From NCBI GenBank assembly GCA_024233875.1, contig JACKPB010000006.1:62001-126000 (forward strand): a stretch of 64,000 bases of DNA. The letters are read 5' to 3'. The notes under the pieces were generated by a model, which worked only from the letters and a program-made list of their open reading frames with translations, had not been told where the DNA came from and did no database searches. The translations under genes and the position numbers were made by a program. The DNA comes from Leptospiraceae bacterium. Lineage in GTDB: Bacteria > Spirochaetota > Leptospiria > Leptospirales > Leptospiraceae. Position 1 is the stretch's first letter; every line of letters begins with the position of its first letter. Positions 1-9,800 of the stretch are shown here, piece by piece.

Positions 1-2
1 TG

Positions 3-713
3 CAATATTGGGTTAAATTTTCCGGAGCGAGAATTGTTATCATTTTCGAAGGTCGGGATGCCGCCGGTAAGGGAGGAACCATCAAAAGAATTCAGGAGCC
101 TCTCAATCCACGGGGATGTAGGGTAGTGGCCCTGGGAACTCCCTCAGACAGAGAAAAGACTGAATGGTACTTTCAAAGATATGTACCTCATCTACCTGCT
201 GCGGGAGAGATCGTCATGTTCGATAGGAGCTGGTACAATCGTGCAGGGGTAGAAAAAGTAATGGGATTCTGTAATGAAAAGCAATACGATGATTTCATGC
301 AGGATTGCCCTGAGTTTGAAAGAATGCTTGTGCGCTCCGGGGTCATTTTGCTCAAGTATTGGTTTAGTGTAAGTGATGATGAGCAAGAAAGACGATTTCA
401 ATCCAGAACGACAGATCCGGCCAGAAGATGGAAGTTGAGTCCTATGGATCTTGAATCCAGAGATCGTTGGATAGAGTATTCAAAAGCAAAGGATGTAATG
501 TTTTCCCACACAAATATTCCGGAAGCACCCTGGTTTACTGTGGAAGCTGATGACAAGAAAAAAGCGAGATTGAATTGCATTCACCATATTCTTGAAAAAA
601 TTCCTTACGAAGATATGACTCCCGAGCCTCTTCAGCTGGCACCCAGAAAACCTGCAGAAGATTATGTGAGACCTCCGAGAAATGAACAATTTTTTGTTCC
701 GGATGTTTATTGA
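3..713 (+). CDS. ppk2: Polyphosphate kinase 2 (PPK2), 5' end outside window
   Basis: PPK2 enzymes move phosphate between polyphosphate and nucleotides in the cytoplasm. The reading frame is open from base 3, so the start codon lies before the window. The first visible residues include the Walker A segment FEGRDAAGKGGTIKR (bases 48-92), followed by the Walker B/lid segment MFDRSWYNRAGVE, both diagnostic of the family. The lid region with SRTTDPARRWKLSPMD and the C-terminal half are intact, ending in a stop at 711-713. About 237 codons are visible, so only a short N-terminus is missing from a usual 260-300 residue protein. The gene converges on the sigma-54 regulator with a gap of only seven bases. 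Whether it prefers ADP or GDP cannot be told from the motifs. Confidence 0.92.
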   Translation, partial: QYWVKFSGARIVIIFEGRDAAGKGGTIKRIQEPLNPRGCRVVALGTPSDREKTEWYFQRYVPHLPAAGEIVMFDRSWYNRAGVEKVMGFCNEKQYDDFMQDCPEFERMLVRSGVILLKYWFSVSDDEQERRFQSRTTDPARRWKLSPMDLESRDRWIEYSKAKDVMFSHTNIPEAPWFTVEADDKKKARLNCIHHILEKIPYEDMTPEPLQLAPRKPAEDYVRPPRNEQFFVPDVY

Positions 714-720
714 TTCTGGC

Positions 721-2265
721 TCAAAGGTAGGGGTTCGTTTTTAATTTGTATTGCAGGGAACCCCTGCTGATTCCCAGGGCTCGGGCTGCCTCTTCCTGAG
801 TCCTGTGTCTCTCCAAAGCGAGGCGTATGTATTCCGATTCTAATTTTTGAATGGCCTGATCCAATTTGAGATCCTGGATACTTTCCTTTTTCTTAACTTC
901 TGAAGTAAATACTCTCTCATCTGTGTAGGAAGGATGTGGGTTCTCCGGTATTACATCCATGATCTCATGAAATTCTCTAGGGGTTTCCTTTTCTGAAGTG
1001 TGGATGGACTCAGGAAGAGATTCCGGGAAGATCATATCTGTCGGTGAGACCACACTCATGTACTGGATAGTATTTTGGAGTTCCCTGACGTTTCCGGGCC
1101 AGGAATATAGGGAAAGAGTTTCCATGACATCAAAACTCAATTGTTTGTTCTTTCCGTATCGATTGTTGAGTTCGGTAAGAAAATGATTCGCAAGAAGAGG
1201 TATGTCTCCTTTTCTCTCCCTGAGTGGGGGTAGTTGAAGTGGAATCACACCCAATCGAAAAAACAAATCCATCCGGAAATTCCCTTTCCCTACTTCTTTG
1301 CTTAGGTTTCGATGTGTTGCGGAAATGACCCTTACATCAATTTTGACTTTTTTGAAATCTCCCACTCTTTCAATTTCTCTTTCCTGTAGTACACGGAGTA
1401 GTTTTACCTGAAGAGATGGGGACATCTCAAAAACTTCATCGAGAAAAATTGTACCCCCATTGGCAAGTTCAAATCTCCCGGTATAATTTCTGTCCGCTCC
1501 GGTAAAGGCTCCTTTGACATGTCCGAAGAGTTCTGATTCCAGAAGGTTTTCATTCAGGGCACCACAATTTATACTTATGAAGGGTCCCTTTTGGCGATTG
1601 GAATGATAGTGAAGACTTTGAGCCACCATTTCCTTACCCGAACCGGATTCTCCATAGATAAGAACTGATGCATCCGTAGGACCTACAATTCGAATTCTGG
1701 ACTTTATGAAAAGTATCTTAGGATCATATCCAATAATTTTGTTCAGGATGTCGTGATCTTCGTGGACTGACTCCAGGAAGTTTCTGTAATTTTTGTTTCC
1801 CATCAAAGCTTTGGTGATGATTGAGGAAACCTTTTCTATCGTTTGGATATGAATTGAATTGAAACAGGATTTTTTTACTGATTCAATATTCAAAACTCCT
1901 AAGATTTCATTTTGAGAGATCAATGGAATCGAAAGTTCGGAGTAGATATTGTCTATTAGTTTGACGTACCTTCTATCTTTAGTGACATCGGGAATGTAGA
2001 TGGTCTTTTTGGTTTTTGCAGCTATGCCTGTGATTCCCAAACCAACGGGAAGACGGGCTGCAAGTTTTTTTTCTTTGTCCAGACCAACTGCAGATATGAT
2101 GATGAGGACATTTTCAATCGGTTCTCTTAGAGATATATTTCCGGTTGTGGCATTGCAGTATTGTATTACGTCATTGAGAATGGAGTCAAGAAGATCAAAA
2201 ATATTTTCTTTGGACCGGATCTTCTCCTTAACTTTTTCTAATATGTCTTCAGAAGGATCTTTCAA
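721..2265 (-). CDS. Sigma-54-dependent transcriptional activator (GAF-AAA+-Fis HTH)
   Basis: Bacterial enhancer-binding protein that uses ATP to open sigma-54 RNA polymerase promoters. Domains in order: an N-terminal GAF sensor (about residues 20-155), an AAA+ domain with Walker A GESGSGKE near residue 205, the sigma-54 contact loop GAFTGA near 250 and Walker B GTIFLDE, and a C-terminal Fis-type helix-turn-helix (EEAARALGISRGSLQYKLK). The GAF domain in place of a receiver domain suggests control by a small ligand rather than phosphorylation; the ligand is unknown. The start is a TTG, since no in-frame ATG lies near the N-terminus. It is the last gene of the galK-STAS-activator group, 18 bases after the STAS gene. 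Confidence 0.93.
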   Translation of the reverse strand: MKDPSEDILEKVKEKIRSKENIFDLLDSILNDVIQYCNATTGNISLREPIENVLIIISAVGLDKEKKLAARLPVGLGITGIAAKTKKTIYIPDVTKDRRYVKLIDNIYSELSIPLISQNEILGVLNIESVKKSCFNSIHIQTIEKVSSIITKALMGNKNYRNFLESVHEDHDILNKIIGYDPKILFIKSRIRIVGPTDASVLIYGESGSGKEMVAQSLHYHSNRQKGPFISINCGALNENLLESELFGHVKGAFTGADRNYTGRFELANGGTIFLDEVFEMSPSLQVKLLRVLQEREIERVGDFKKVKIDVRVISATHRNLSKEVGKGNFRMDLFFRLGVIPLQLPPLRERKGDIPLLANHFLTELNNRYGKNKQLSFDVMETLSLYSWPGNVRELQNTIQYMSVVSPTDMIFPESLPESIHTSEKETPREFHEIMDVIPENPHPSYTDERVFTSEVKKKESIQDLKLDQAIQKLESEYIRLALERHRTQEEAARALGISRGSLQYKLKTNPYL

Positions 2266-2283
2266 TATTCTTATATGAAATAA

Positions 2284-2688
2284 TTATAATTTCCCCTTCA
2301 ATCCATCTTCCAGTGTTCGGGAAACCCGTAGCATTGTCTTCAACTTTGTTAGTTCGAGGATGGAGGTTACCTGACGTGTGGGAGCACAGATCCGAATGAA
2401 TCCATTGGTTTTCATGAGCTTGGATTGAATATTTAAAAATGCGCCCAGACCTGAAGAGTCGATATAATTGAGCTCAGCAGTATTGATAAAAATCTTATTT
2501 TTACCAACCTCAACCAGCTTCCCGAGAATGTTTTTGAGGTGGGGAGTCGAATAGAGATTGAGGTCGCCTTTGATGTCTACGATAGCTCCATCATCAGGAA
2601 GATCAGGATGATTTTCGCTTCTGGTTATGATTTTTAAATCGGTGCCCTCGTATCGAAAGTCGGGTGAATCGAATTCTTCACTGTTCAT
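2284..2688 (-). CDS. STAS-domain anti-sigma factor antagonist
   Basis: A 134-residue protein dominated by one STAS domain of the SpoIIAA/RsbV type. The motif YIDSSGLGAFLNIQSKL carries the serine that is phosphorylated and dephosphorylated in partner switching. The first 35 residues form a charged tail before the domain. The gene sits 3 bases after galK and 18 bases before the sigma-54 activator, so the three are probably co-transcribed. By family knowledge it would bind a HATPase-type anti-sigma kinase when unphosphorylated. Candidate partners elsewhere in this window are the PP2C phosphatase at 60120 and the REC-HATPase protein at 29369, but a physical link is only inference. Confidence 0.9.
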   Translation of the reverse strand: MNSEEFDSPDFRYEGTDLKIITRSENHPDLPDDGAIVDIKGDLNLYSTPHLKNILGKLVEVGKNKIFINTAELNYIDSSGLGAFLNIQSKLMKTNGFIRICAPTRQVTSILELTKLKTMLRVSRTLEDGLKGKL

Positions 2689-2691
2689 AAA

Positions 2692-3861
2692 TTAAACCTC
2701 ACTATTAACTATTTCTCGAACACCGTCTGAGATTTGAAATGGAAAAAATTCTGCCCGAATAGAAAATTTTTGAAAGTATTTTTCCAGGACATTCGATTTG
2801 ACCTTTTCGTAATTTCCTATCTTATCCAAAACCAAAATACAGCCTCCGAAACCCCCACCTATCATCCTTGCGCCCAGTACTCCTTCAGAGGACAATTCTT
2901 TCACCAAAAAATCAGTTTCCGGACAGGAGACTTCATAGAGTTCCGAGAGAGAGACGTGAGACTCTCCGAGTGCCTTTCCGGCGGCTATCTCATCACCCTC
3001 CCGGAATGCTTTTAAAATCTTTTGTGTTCTCTCTTTTTCACCGAGAACATGCATCACTCTTTTTTTTTCATTTTCAGTGAAGGAATAAAGGTCCGGATCG
3101 AATCCATCTTCCGGAGTGGAATAGAGATTTTTAATCCCGGGCTGAAGTTTTAGAATTTTTTGAAATGCTGATTCTGCTTCTTTTCTTCTATCATTATAAG
3201 AACTGGTCTCGAGAGAATGTTTTACATGGGAATTGATGAGGTAGAATTCGGCGTTTTCCAGATGGATGGAATGATAATTGAACTCTAGGGTTTCCGTATT
3301 GAGAAGAATCGCTTTGTCTTTTTGACCTACTGCAATTATGAATTGATCCATGATTCCACATTGAGTTCCTACGAAATTGTTTTCCGCCTTTTGCCCGAGG
3401 ATGGCCAACTCGGGACGACTCAGGCTGAGGTTGAAGATTCGGGACAGTCCGTATCCAACTCCAACTTCTAGAGAAGCTGAGGAGGAGAGTCCTGCTCCCT
3501 GAGGAATGTTTCCATCTACAATGAGATCAAATCCATCTATCTTCTGTCCTGATTTTTTCAATTCCTCAACTACACCCAGAATGTAATTTGCCCATTTCTT
3601 CTCAGTTTGAACTTCCGGAGAGGACAATTCGAGAGATTCGTTGAAATGAATCGAATGAAGTCGAATTTTACCTTCGGAATTTGCCCTGATCGCTAAAAAT
3701 GTAGAAAAATGGATCGCAGCGGGTAAAACCAGGCCTCCGAGGTAATCCACATGCTCACCGATGATATTGATCCGGGCGGGTGATTCGATGATGTGTATGG
3801 GGTTGCCTTTGCCCCAGATGGATTCCATTTTTTGTGTCCAATCCAAACTTTTTTCTTTCAA
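2692..3861 (-). CDS. galK: Galactokinase
   Basis: Phosphorylates alpha-D-galactose at C1 with ATP, the first step of the Leloir pathway. The three GHMP-kinase signatures are present: PARINIIGEHVDYLGG at the N-terminus (sugar binding), PQGAGLSSSASLEVGVG (ATP-binding loop) and GARMIGGGFGGCILVL at the C-terminus. The length of 389 residues is normal. The start is a TTG preceded by AGAGGA at a good distance. It is transcribed away from pgi and heads the galK-STAS-activator group. galT and galE are not adjacent; the epimerase-like gene at 5312 could serve as a GalE only by inference. The GH36 gene at 61911 could provide galactose. Confidence 0.95.
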   Translation of the reverse strand: MKEKSLDWTQKMESIWGKGNPIHIIESPARINIIGEHVDYLGGLVLPAAIHFSTFLAIRANSEGKIRLHSIHFNESLELSSPEVQTEKKWANYILGVVEELKKSGQKIDGFDLIVDGNIPQGAGLSSSASLEVGVGYGLSRIFNLSLSRPELAILGQKAENNFVGTQCGIMDQFIIAVGQKDKAILLNTETLEFNYHSIHLENAEFYLINSHVKHSLETSSYNDRRKEAESAFQKILKLQPGIKNLYSTPEDGFDPDLYSFTENEKKRVMHVLGEKERTQKILKAFREGDEIAAGKALGESHVSLSELYEVSCPETDFLVKELSSEGVLGARMIGGGFGGCILVLDKIGNYEKVKSNVLEKYFQKFSIRAEFFPFQISDGVREIVNSEV

Positions 3862-3971
3862 TTCTCTCTTCCTCTCTGACTTCTAGCAATGATTGAATCA
3901 CCTTAGAAAATATTCAAATTACTTTCTTGAAAAAATCTGAAAAGACCTATTCTTGGGTAGAGAGGAAAATA

Positions 3972-5315
3972 ATGAATCTATCAATAAGGTCTAATTTTAC
4001 AAAAGGTATTCTAAGTGATGCAGAAATTGATGCTCAGATTGAGCTCGGTTCTCAAAAAAAGAAATTACTCCATGACAAGTCGGGTAAGGGAAATGACTTT
4101 TTGGGATGGGTGGATCTCCCCAATCAAATTTCAGAAAATGAACTGAAAACCCTAGAAGAGACTTCAAAGAAAATTCAGAGCCATTCCGAATTCTTGGTCG
4201 TAGTGGGGATTGGTGGTTCCTATCTTGGGGCAAGGGCAGTTCTGGAAGCCGGTGGAAGTTCTCTCGACGTCTATTCTAAAGATAAATCCACTAAGATCAT
4301 CTATGCCGGTCACCACATCGACCCCGATTATCACAATGAGCTTTTGAATCTTCTGAAAGATCGGGATTTTAGTATCAATGTAATCTCTAAGTCAGGTACA
4401 ACTACAGAACCCGCCCTGGCGTTTCGATCACTCCTATCTCTAGCTGAGAAAAAATACGGAAAGGCGAATTTGAAAGATAGGGTGTTTAGTACTACAGATG
4501 CATCGAGAGGAGCCTTAAAAAAACTGAGCGATGAATATGGATTTCAAACTTTTGTGATACCTGATGATGTAGGAGGAAGGTATTCGGTTCTCACTCCTGT
4601 AGGTTTGCTTCCTATTGCAGCCGGAGGAAAGGATATTAGAAAAATTGTTTCCGGCGCGAAGAAAATGGCTGAAAATCTCAAAAATACAGAAGGAAGGGAC
4701 AATCTGGCTATCTGTTATGCGGCATTGAGAAATGCACTTTATAAACAGGGAAAGAAAACGGAAATCCTGGTCAATTACAACCCCAGACTCTTTTTCTTTA
4801 TGGAGTGGTGGAAGCAACTTTATGGTGAAAGCGAAGGGAAAGGTGGAAAAGGAATTTTCCCTGCCGCAGTGAACTTTACTACAGATCTTCATTCTATGGG
4901 TCAATACATTCAGGATGGAGAGAGAATGCTCTTTGAAACGCTTTTGAATGTTAAGAAGCCATTTCAGGATATGTCTGTCACTGAGGTGTCGGGAGATCCG
5001 GATGGACTCAATTATCTGGCAGGCAAAACTCTCTCTTATATCAATTCCAAAGCTATGGAAGGAACCAAATTGGCTCATCATGGGGGTGGGGTAGCCACTA
5101 TCGAATTGGGATTGGAAGATTTGAGTGAAGAGACTATTGGGGAAATGATCTACTTCTTTGAATATGCCTGCGGAGTTTCGGGATATATGTTGGATGTCAA
5201 TCCTTTTGATCAACCCGGAGTGGAAGATTACAAAAACAATATGTTTGCTCTTCTCGGGAAAAAAGGCTTTGAAGCCAAAAAAGCAGAAGTAGAGAAAAAA
5301 CTAAAAGAATTATGA
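3972..5315 (+). CDS. pgi: Glucose-6-phosphate isomerase
   Basis: Interconverts glucose-6-phosphate and fructose-6-phosphate in glycolysis and gluconeogenesis. Recognised by VVVGIGGSYLGARA, VISKSGTTTEPALAFR and the active-site stretches GKGGKGIFPAAVNFTTDLHSMGQ and KLAHHGGG. The ORF can be extended to a TTG at 3927, but the ATG at 3972 is preceded by AGAGG six bases upstream and gives 447 residues, the usual size of the short bacterial form. The last four bases overlap the start of the epimerase gene (ATGA), indicating translational coupling. It is divergent from galK across about 110 bases, which must hold both promoters. Confidence 0.95.
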   Translation: MNLSIRSNFTKGILSDAEIDAQIELGSQKKKLLHDKSGKGNDFLGWVDLPNQISENELKTLEETSKKIQSHSEFLVVVGIGGSYLGARAVLEAGGSSLDVYSKDKSTKIIYAGHHIDPDYHNELLNLLKDRDFSINVISKSGTTTEPALAFRSLLSLAEKKYGKANLKDRVFSTTDASRGALKKLSDEYGFQTFVIPDDVGGRYSVLTPVGLLPIAAGGKDIRKIVSGAKKMAENLKNTEGRDNLAICYAALRNALYKQGKKTEILVNYNPRLFFFMEWWKQLYGESEGKGGKGIFPAAVNFTTDLHSMGQYIQDGERMLFETLLNVKKPFQDMSVTEVSGDPDGLNYLAGKTLSYINSKAMEGTKLAHHGGGVATIELGLEDLSEETIGEMIYFFEYACGVSGYMLDVNPFDQPGVEDYKNNMFALLGKKGFEAKKAEVEKKLKEL

Positions 5316-6220
5316 GAATTTTGATGACCGGAGCTTCCGGTTTCATCGGAAAACAGATTCTAAACCAAATCCTATCGGAGGGACATTCTCTTGTCTCTCT
5401 CGGTAGGAGAGCTCCGGAGATTCAGAGCAGTCAAGTTACCTTTCATCCTTTCGATCTGAACTCGGATAGATTGACATTTCCCGAGCCTCCCTTTGATACG
5501 ATCCTTCATTTTGCAGGGATAGCTTCCGGAGAGGGGAAGTCAGAAAAAGAGTATATGGATATCAATTTCAAAAGTACGGAGAGGTTGGTACGTTATGCAA
5601 AAGACAATTCAATTCCACATTTTATCTTTTCCAGCTCAGCTTCAGTATACGGACGTTCGGATTCTATCGATGAACCTCTTAAGGAAGATTCATTTTTAAA
5701 TGGTAGTACAGATTATGCTCGATCCAAAATCCTTGCAGAGTCTTTGATTCGTAAGGAGTTGACCGGATACACTATCTTTCGAATCTCATCAGTCTACGGG
5801 ATCGGAGGGAAGGGATTTGTAAATAAGTTAATCAAACTGTACAGAAAGAAACTCTTTCCTTATCCTTTGGGGGGAAGAGGAAAAAAATCTTTCATCCACA
5901 TTCAGGATTTGATAGAATTTGTGATACGTGGGTTGAATCAAAAAAAATTTGGAGTCTTCAACCTGGCCCATCCGGAGATCGTTTCCTATAAAGAGCTTCT
6001 CAAAGAAATAGAAAGGAATTATCCGGGATTTGCACTTCGGATTCCTCTACCCGGGTTTCTTGAAACCTGGGATTTTCCGAAGGGATTGAATTCCAAACTG
6101 AAACCCCTATTTTTGCAATCTTTGATCGATCCCCAAAGGGCGATCCATGAGTTCGGTTTTCAACCTAAAGTAGGAATGGTGGAGGGAATGAAAGGATTGA
6201 GAGCTTCAGAGAAGTTATGA
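5312..6220 (+). CDS. NAD-dependent epimerase/dehydratase (extended SDR)
   Basis: A 302-residue extended short-chain dehydrogenase. The N-terminal Rossmann motif is MTGASGFIGKQI, a TILHFAGIASGEG segment follows, and the catalytic pair is in STDYARSKILAE (YxxxK). This fold includes UDP-glucose 4-epimerases and dTDP-sugar dehydratases, but the C-terminal substrate region is not distinctive enough to name the sugar nucleotide. The gene overlaps pgi by four bases, so the two are made together, which suggests a sugar-metabolism role. A bidirectional hairpin follows its stop codon. Confidence 0.85.
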   Translation: MRILMTGASGFIGKQILNQILSEGHSLVSLGRRAPEIQSSQVTFHPFDLNSDRLTFPEPPFDTILHFAGIASGEGKSEKEYMDINFKSTERLVRYAKDNSIPHFIFSSSASVYGRSDSIDEPLKEDSFLNGSTDYARSKILAESLIRKELTGYTIFRISSVYGIGGKGFVNKLIKLYRKKLFPYPLGGRGKKSFIHIQDLIEFVIRGLNQKKFGVFNLAHPEIVSYKELLKEIERNYPGFALRIPLPGFLETWDFPKGLNSKLKPLFLQSLIDPQRAIHEFGFQPKVGMVEGMKGLRASEKL

Positions 6221-6223
6221 AAC

Positions 6224-6239
6224 CCCGGATTTCTCCGGG
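6224..6239. terminator. GC-rich hairpin between convergent genes
   Basis: Six-base perfect stem CCCGGA / TCCGGG around a TTTC loop, placed exactly in the 31-base gap between two convergent genes (stops at 6220 and 6252). Position and GC content against an AT-rich background support a shared terminator, although neither side has a long U tract. Confidence 0.6.
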
Positions 6240-6251
6240 ATTCCTCTTGGA

Positions 6252-6725
6252 TCAATACTTTTTGATACTTTTGGCTATAGCATTGAGTTTATTCTGCCAT
6301 TTCTTCCAACCCGGACCAAGGATGGAGATAACAAGAACGGGCTTTTTGGCTTCTAAGATGGATACACTCCACTCCACAGGATGATCATCAACAGTTCCTG
6401 TACCTTCGATTTCGATAGCATTCATTCCATTGATTTTGAGTTTTGAGGGCTCTCCATCTTTTCGATTCTTCAGGACCTGATCTAAAGCCTGATCAACTTC
6501 ATCGATGCTGGCATCAATATTTCCGGCTGTGGACACATGAAACATCAGAAATATAGTTTCATCAGGTGAGTACACTTCCAAATTATCTTCATCGCCGGAA
6601 ACCTTCCAATCGTCAGGAATCGAGATTTGAACTCTGGCTTTTTTGTCTTTGTAGACTTCCGCTGAAATCCCGGAAGAAAGGGAAAGTCCTAAGACGATTG
6701 TCATTAGAATTGAGATTTTTTTCAT
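6252..6725 (-). CDS. Small exported protein of unknown function
   Basis: Not recognised as a named family. From the ATG at 6725 the protein has 157 residues and begins with a clear signal peptide (MKKISILMTIVLGLSLSSG, cleavage near ISA-EVY). That start is preferred over the upstream in-frame ATG at 6752 because an AAAGGAT sequence precedes it and the signal peptide then sits at the N-terminus. The mature part contains IPDDWKVSGDEDNLEVYSP and alternating beta-type segments, resembling small periplasmic proteins of the PsbP/DUF1795 type seen in many exported bacterial proteins; that assignment is tentative. It lies just downstream of the giant TPR gene in the same direction. Confidence 0.75.
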   Translation of the reverse strand: MKKISILMTIVLGLSLSSGISAEVYKDKKARVQISIPDDWKVSGDEDNLEVYSPDETIFLMFHVSTAGNIDASIDEVDQALDQVLKNRKDGEPSKLKINGMNAIEIEGTGTVDDHPVEWSVSILEAKKPVLVISILGPGWKKWQNKLNAIAKSIKKY

Positions 6726-6840
6726 AGAATATCCTTTGGATAATTTGCCCAAATGAAATCATACTGAGATAATTTGGATAGGGAAGAAGATCGTAATTTT
6801 TCCTGATATTGTCAATAAAATTTCTATCTTTAGAAGTATT

Positions 6841-9800
6841 CTAAAGATAGTTGTTTTGTCTTTTGCTTTTGAGAAGTTCTTTGATCGTATCGATTGTGGG
6901 AGAAAGCCAATCATCAAGCAGGGGAGGAGTGTCCGCATTTCCCTTTTTGAAAACCATTTCCTTATTGTAGTTGGCAATCTCTGTGGTGGTATTGATCTTT
7001 CTTGCCATTTCGATAGATTTCCAGTAGTACTTCAGAGCTTGGGTAGTGTTCCCTTTTCTCTCATAGATCGCGCCAATATTATTATAAACAGCGATCAAGG
7101 TCTGATAGATTTCCTGGTGGGTGGATTCTTCCGGTACAGGATACTGGATTAGGGCTTCTTTTTCTTCAAAATCATCTTTGATTTTTAGATAATTTCCGAG
7201 ACTGGCATTGATTTGATCAGTGTAGTAGTAGCTATTGGCTCTTCCCAGCATTACATTTGGATTTTCGTAATTGTCTTCCTCGCCGAGATTGGAAAATTCA
7301 GCCAATGCAGACTCATAATCACCAGTCATGTAGTTGATCCAGGCACGATAGTAGTAGAGTTCTCTGAGTTTGTCCGGATCCTGTAGTTTGTACTTCAGAG
7401 CTCCATCGAGGTAGGTCAAACTGTTTTGAAGAAGTTTCAGACGCTCATTTTCAGATTCGGTTCTTTCACGGGCATTTACCGGATAGACCTTACGTGCCGG
7501 AAATTCATCTATCTTGTCATCGCCATTGACCAAGGCTGAGCCCAGATAGATGATCTTACCCATGTTGAAGTAGACACGACCAAAATCTCCTCTTTTGAGA
7601 GTTTCATCTTCTTCCCGATTTCCGAATCCACCATTGAATTTGATGTATCTCTGCTCTGCATTCTTGAGGAGTTTCCAGGCTTCTTCATTATTGTCCTGAC
7701 GAATGTAGTACTCTCCCATTTCCATGACAGCTAGATAATGGGCGGGGTCATAATTGGCTGCCAGTTCAAATTGTTTGAGAGCCCGAAGAGCCTCATTTTT
7801 GCCTATGTAGTATCGACCTCTTTGGTAGTACTGCTCTGAATATTCGTCTCCGGTGATTTTTATCCCATCTCTGGATTCAGACTTGTCAAAGGCTAAGTTT
7901 AGAATGTAGAGGATATTGTCATCGATATCCATATTGGTGACCTGGTCGGTTGGATTGACATTGTAACGGATCTTGAGTTCGGTTGGGTCCAGATCGATAT
8001 AAAAACCTGCGAGTTTCGTGAGAACGAAAAGAGACAAATCACTCTCTATCCCCAGAGCATTTCTCACCTGTCTGTGGTGGTTTAAGACAAACTGAGGATT
8101 TTTATCTTTTCTCCACATTTCTATGTATGTGGAAATCAATCCACCATGCCCGATCGAATTTTTGGGATGTGCTTCGATGATCTTGCTGTAGTAGGAAGCA
8201 GCTCTTGCAAAGCTTTCCTGATTGTAATAGATCTTAGCCAGACCTGCTGTGGCTTCAATATTGTGCGGATCGCCTCCGTCTGTAAATACCTGTTTGTAGT
8301 AATTGATCGCCAATTCATCGTTTTTGTAACGTTTCATTGGTTTTGTGTTGGTAGGGATGCGACTCGGATCACCGAATTGGGTAGATTCGGAAAAGTCTTT
8401 TGCCGGATTGGAGTGAAATCTCGCCAGATTGATATAGGTTTCATTGTCGTGAATTTTTTTGCCCAATTCTGCAACAATGTAGGCTCCTGCTTTGATTATC
8501 CTTCTCTCGGTCTTGTCCTGAGCCACCAATCGGAGATAAGACTTGGGATCCAATTCTTTATTGGAGTTTTCACCATTGCTTTTTATGAGGATTTTTTCAT
8601 TCCAGGATTGGCCGGGAGCCATGGTGATGTAGGGAACTTCTTCTCTTTTGTTCCAGGCATTATTGTGATTTGGATCTGATTTTTCTTCTCCGAAATCCGG
8701 CTCGACCACACCGAAGAGTTTTTCAAATGCTTTGTCATACTCGCCTAGTTTCATGTAGGCCATTCCGTAGCGATTCAGATAGTCCAAATCGTGAGGATTG
8801 ATGTTTTCACCTTTTTTGAAACTGATCTCAGCATCTGTGACCAGTTTTTCCTTTTTGTTCGGGTCGGGCGAAACGACAGCTTTTTGTAAAAATTCCAATC
8901 CGTCGTTGTAGTAAGAGGCGGCTCTGAGAGGATTGATGATGTATTTGTAGCTTGCTATGGATGTAGTTAAGAGAAGTAAGGCCGCAGCCGCTCCCAAAAG
9001 TACGCGTTTGATGAACTGTCTACGTTCGAATTCACCTTTTTTGGTGTAGACAGGATCAGTAGAGATGATAGGAATTCCCTGTTCGGAGTAGAGCCCTGTA
9101 TTGTCATACAATTCGACAGGGTAACCCAGATGTTCTGTCAGGTAATCCGCAATGTCTTCCGGTTTCTGAGAACTCTTTATGAGTTCGAGCAATTCTCTTT
9201 GTTCTTTGGGATTGAGCTTTTCCTGGGTGATTGCATCGATCACATGTCTCTTGAGCTTGGGGGGGTAGTGGATGATTTCTTGCTGAATGACAGCCAGTTC
9301 TTCATCAGTTAGATCGAATCCTTCTCCTTCCGGAGCGGATTCCTCTTCCATGAGACCTTCCAGATCTTCTTCCAGTGAAACTGCATATGTGTCGTGGGCA
9401 GTATCATCTTCACTGATTGTTCCCAGGATGTCCTCATCCCCTAAGTCCTCTGAAGTACCTGTCTCTGAAGGCGGTGAGTCGAAGTCAGCAAATGCATCCC
9501 CACCCTCTAAATCACCCTGTGCCGGAGGTGTATCGTCAAAAGCCCCGAACGGATCATCACCCGGAACAGTTTCCAAGCTACTATTGGTATCGAAAGGATC
9601 ATCACTGTCTGAAGCAGGAGTATCTTCATTATCATTGTCAAAAGCATCGAAGTCCAGGTCATCATTGGACGGAATGTCTTCAGAGCCTACCAGAGGATCA
9701 TTGCCATCTTCGTCTATGTCCAGATTGGAAAGATCACCAGCATCCTCATCTGTGTCCAGAGGTGTGCTTTCTCCCAGATCAGGAACTTCATCCAGCTCTG

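Noticed and set aside
4515..5213. 232-codon minus-strand frame opposite pgi
   Set aside because: Antisense of a well-supported gene; the translation shows no domain or signal.
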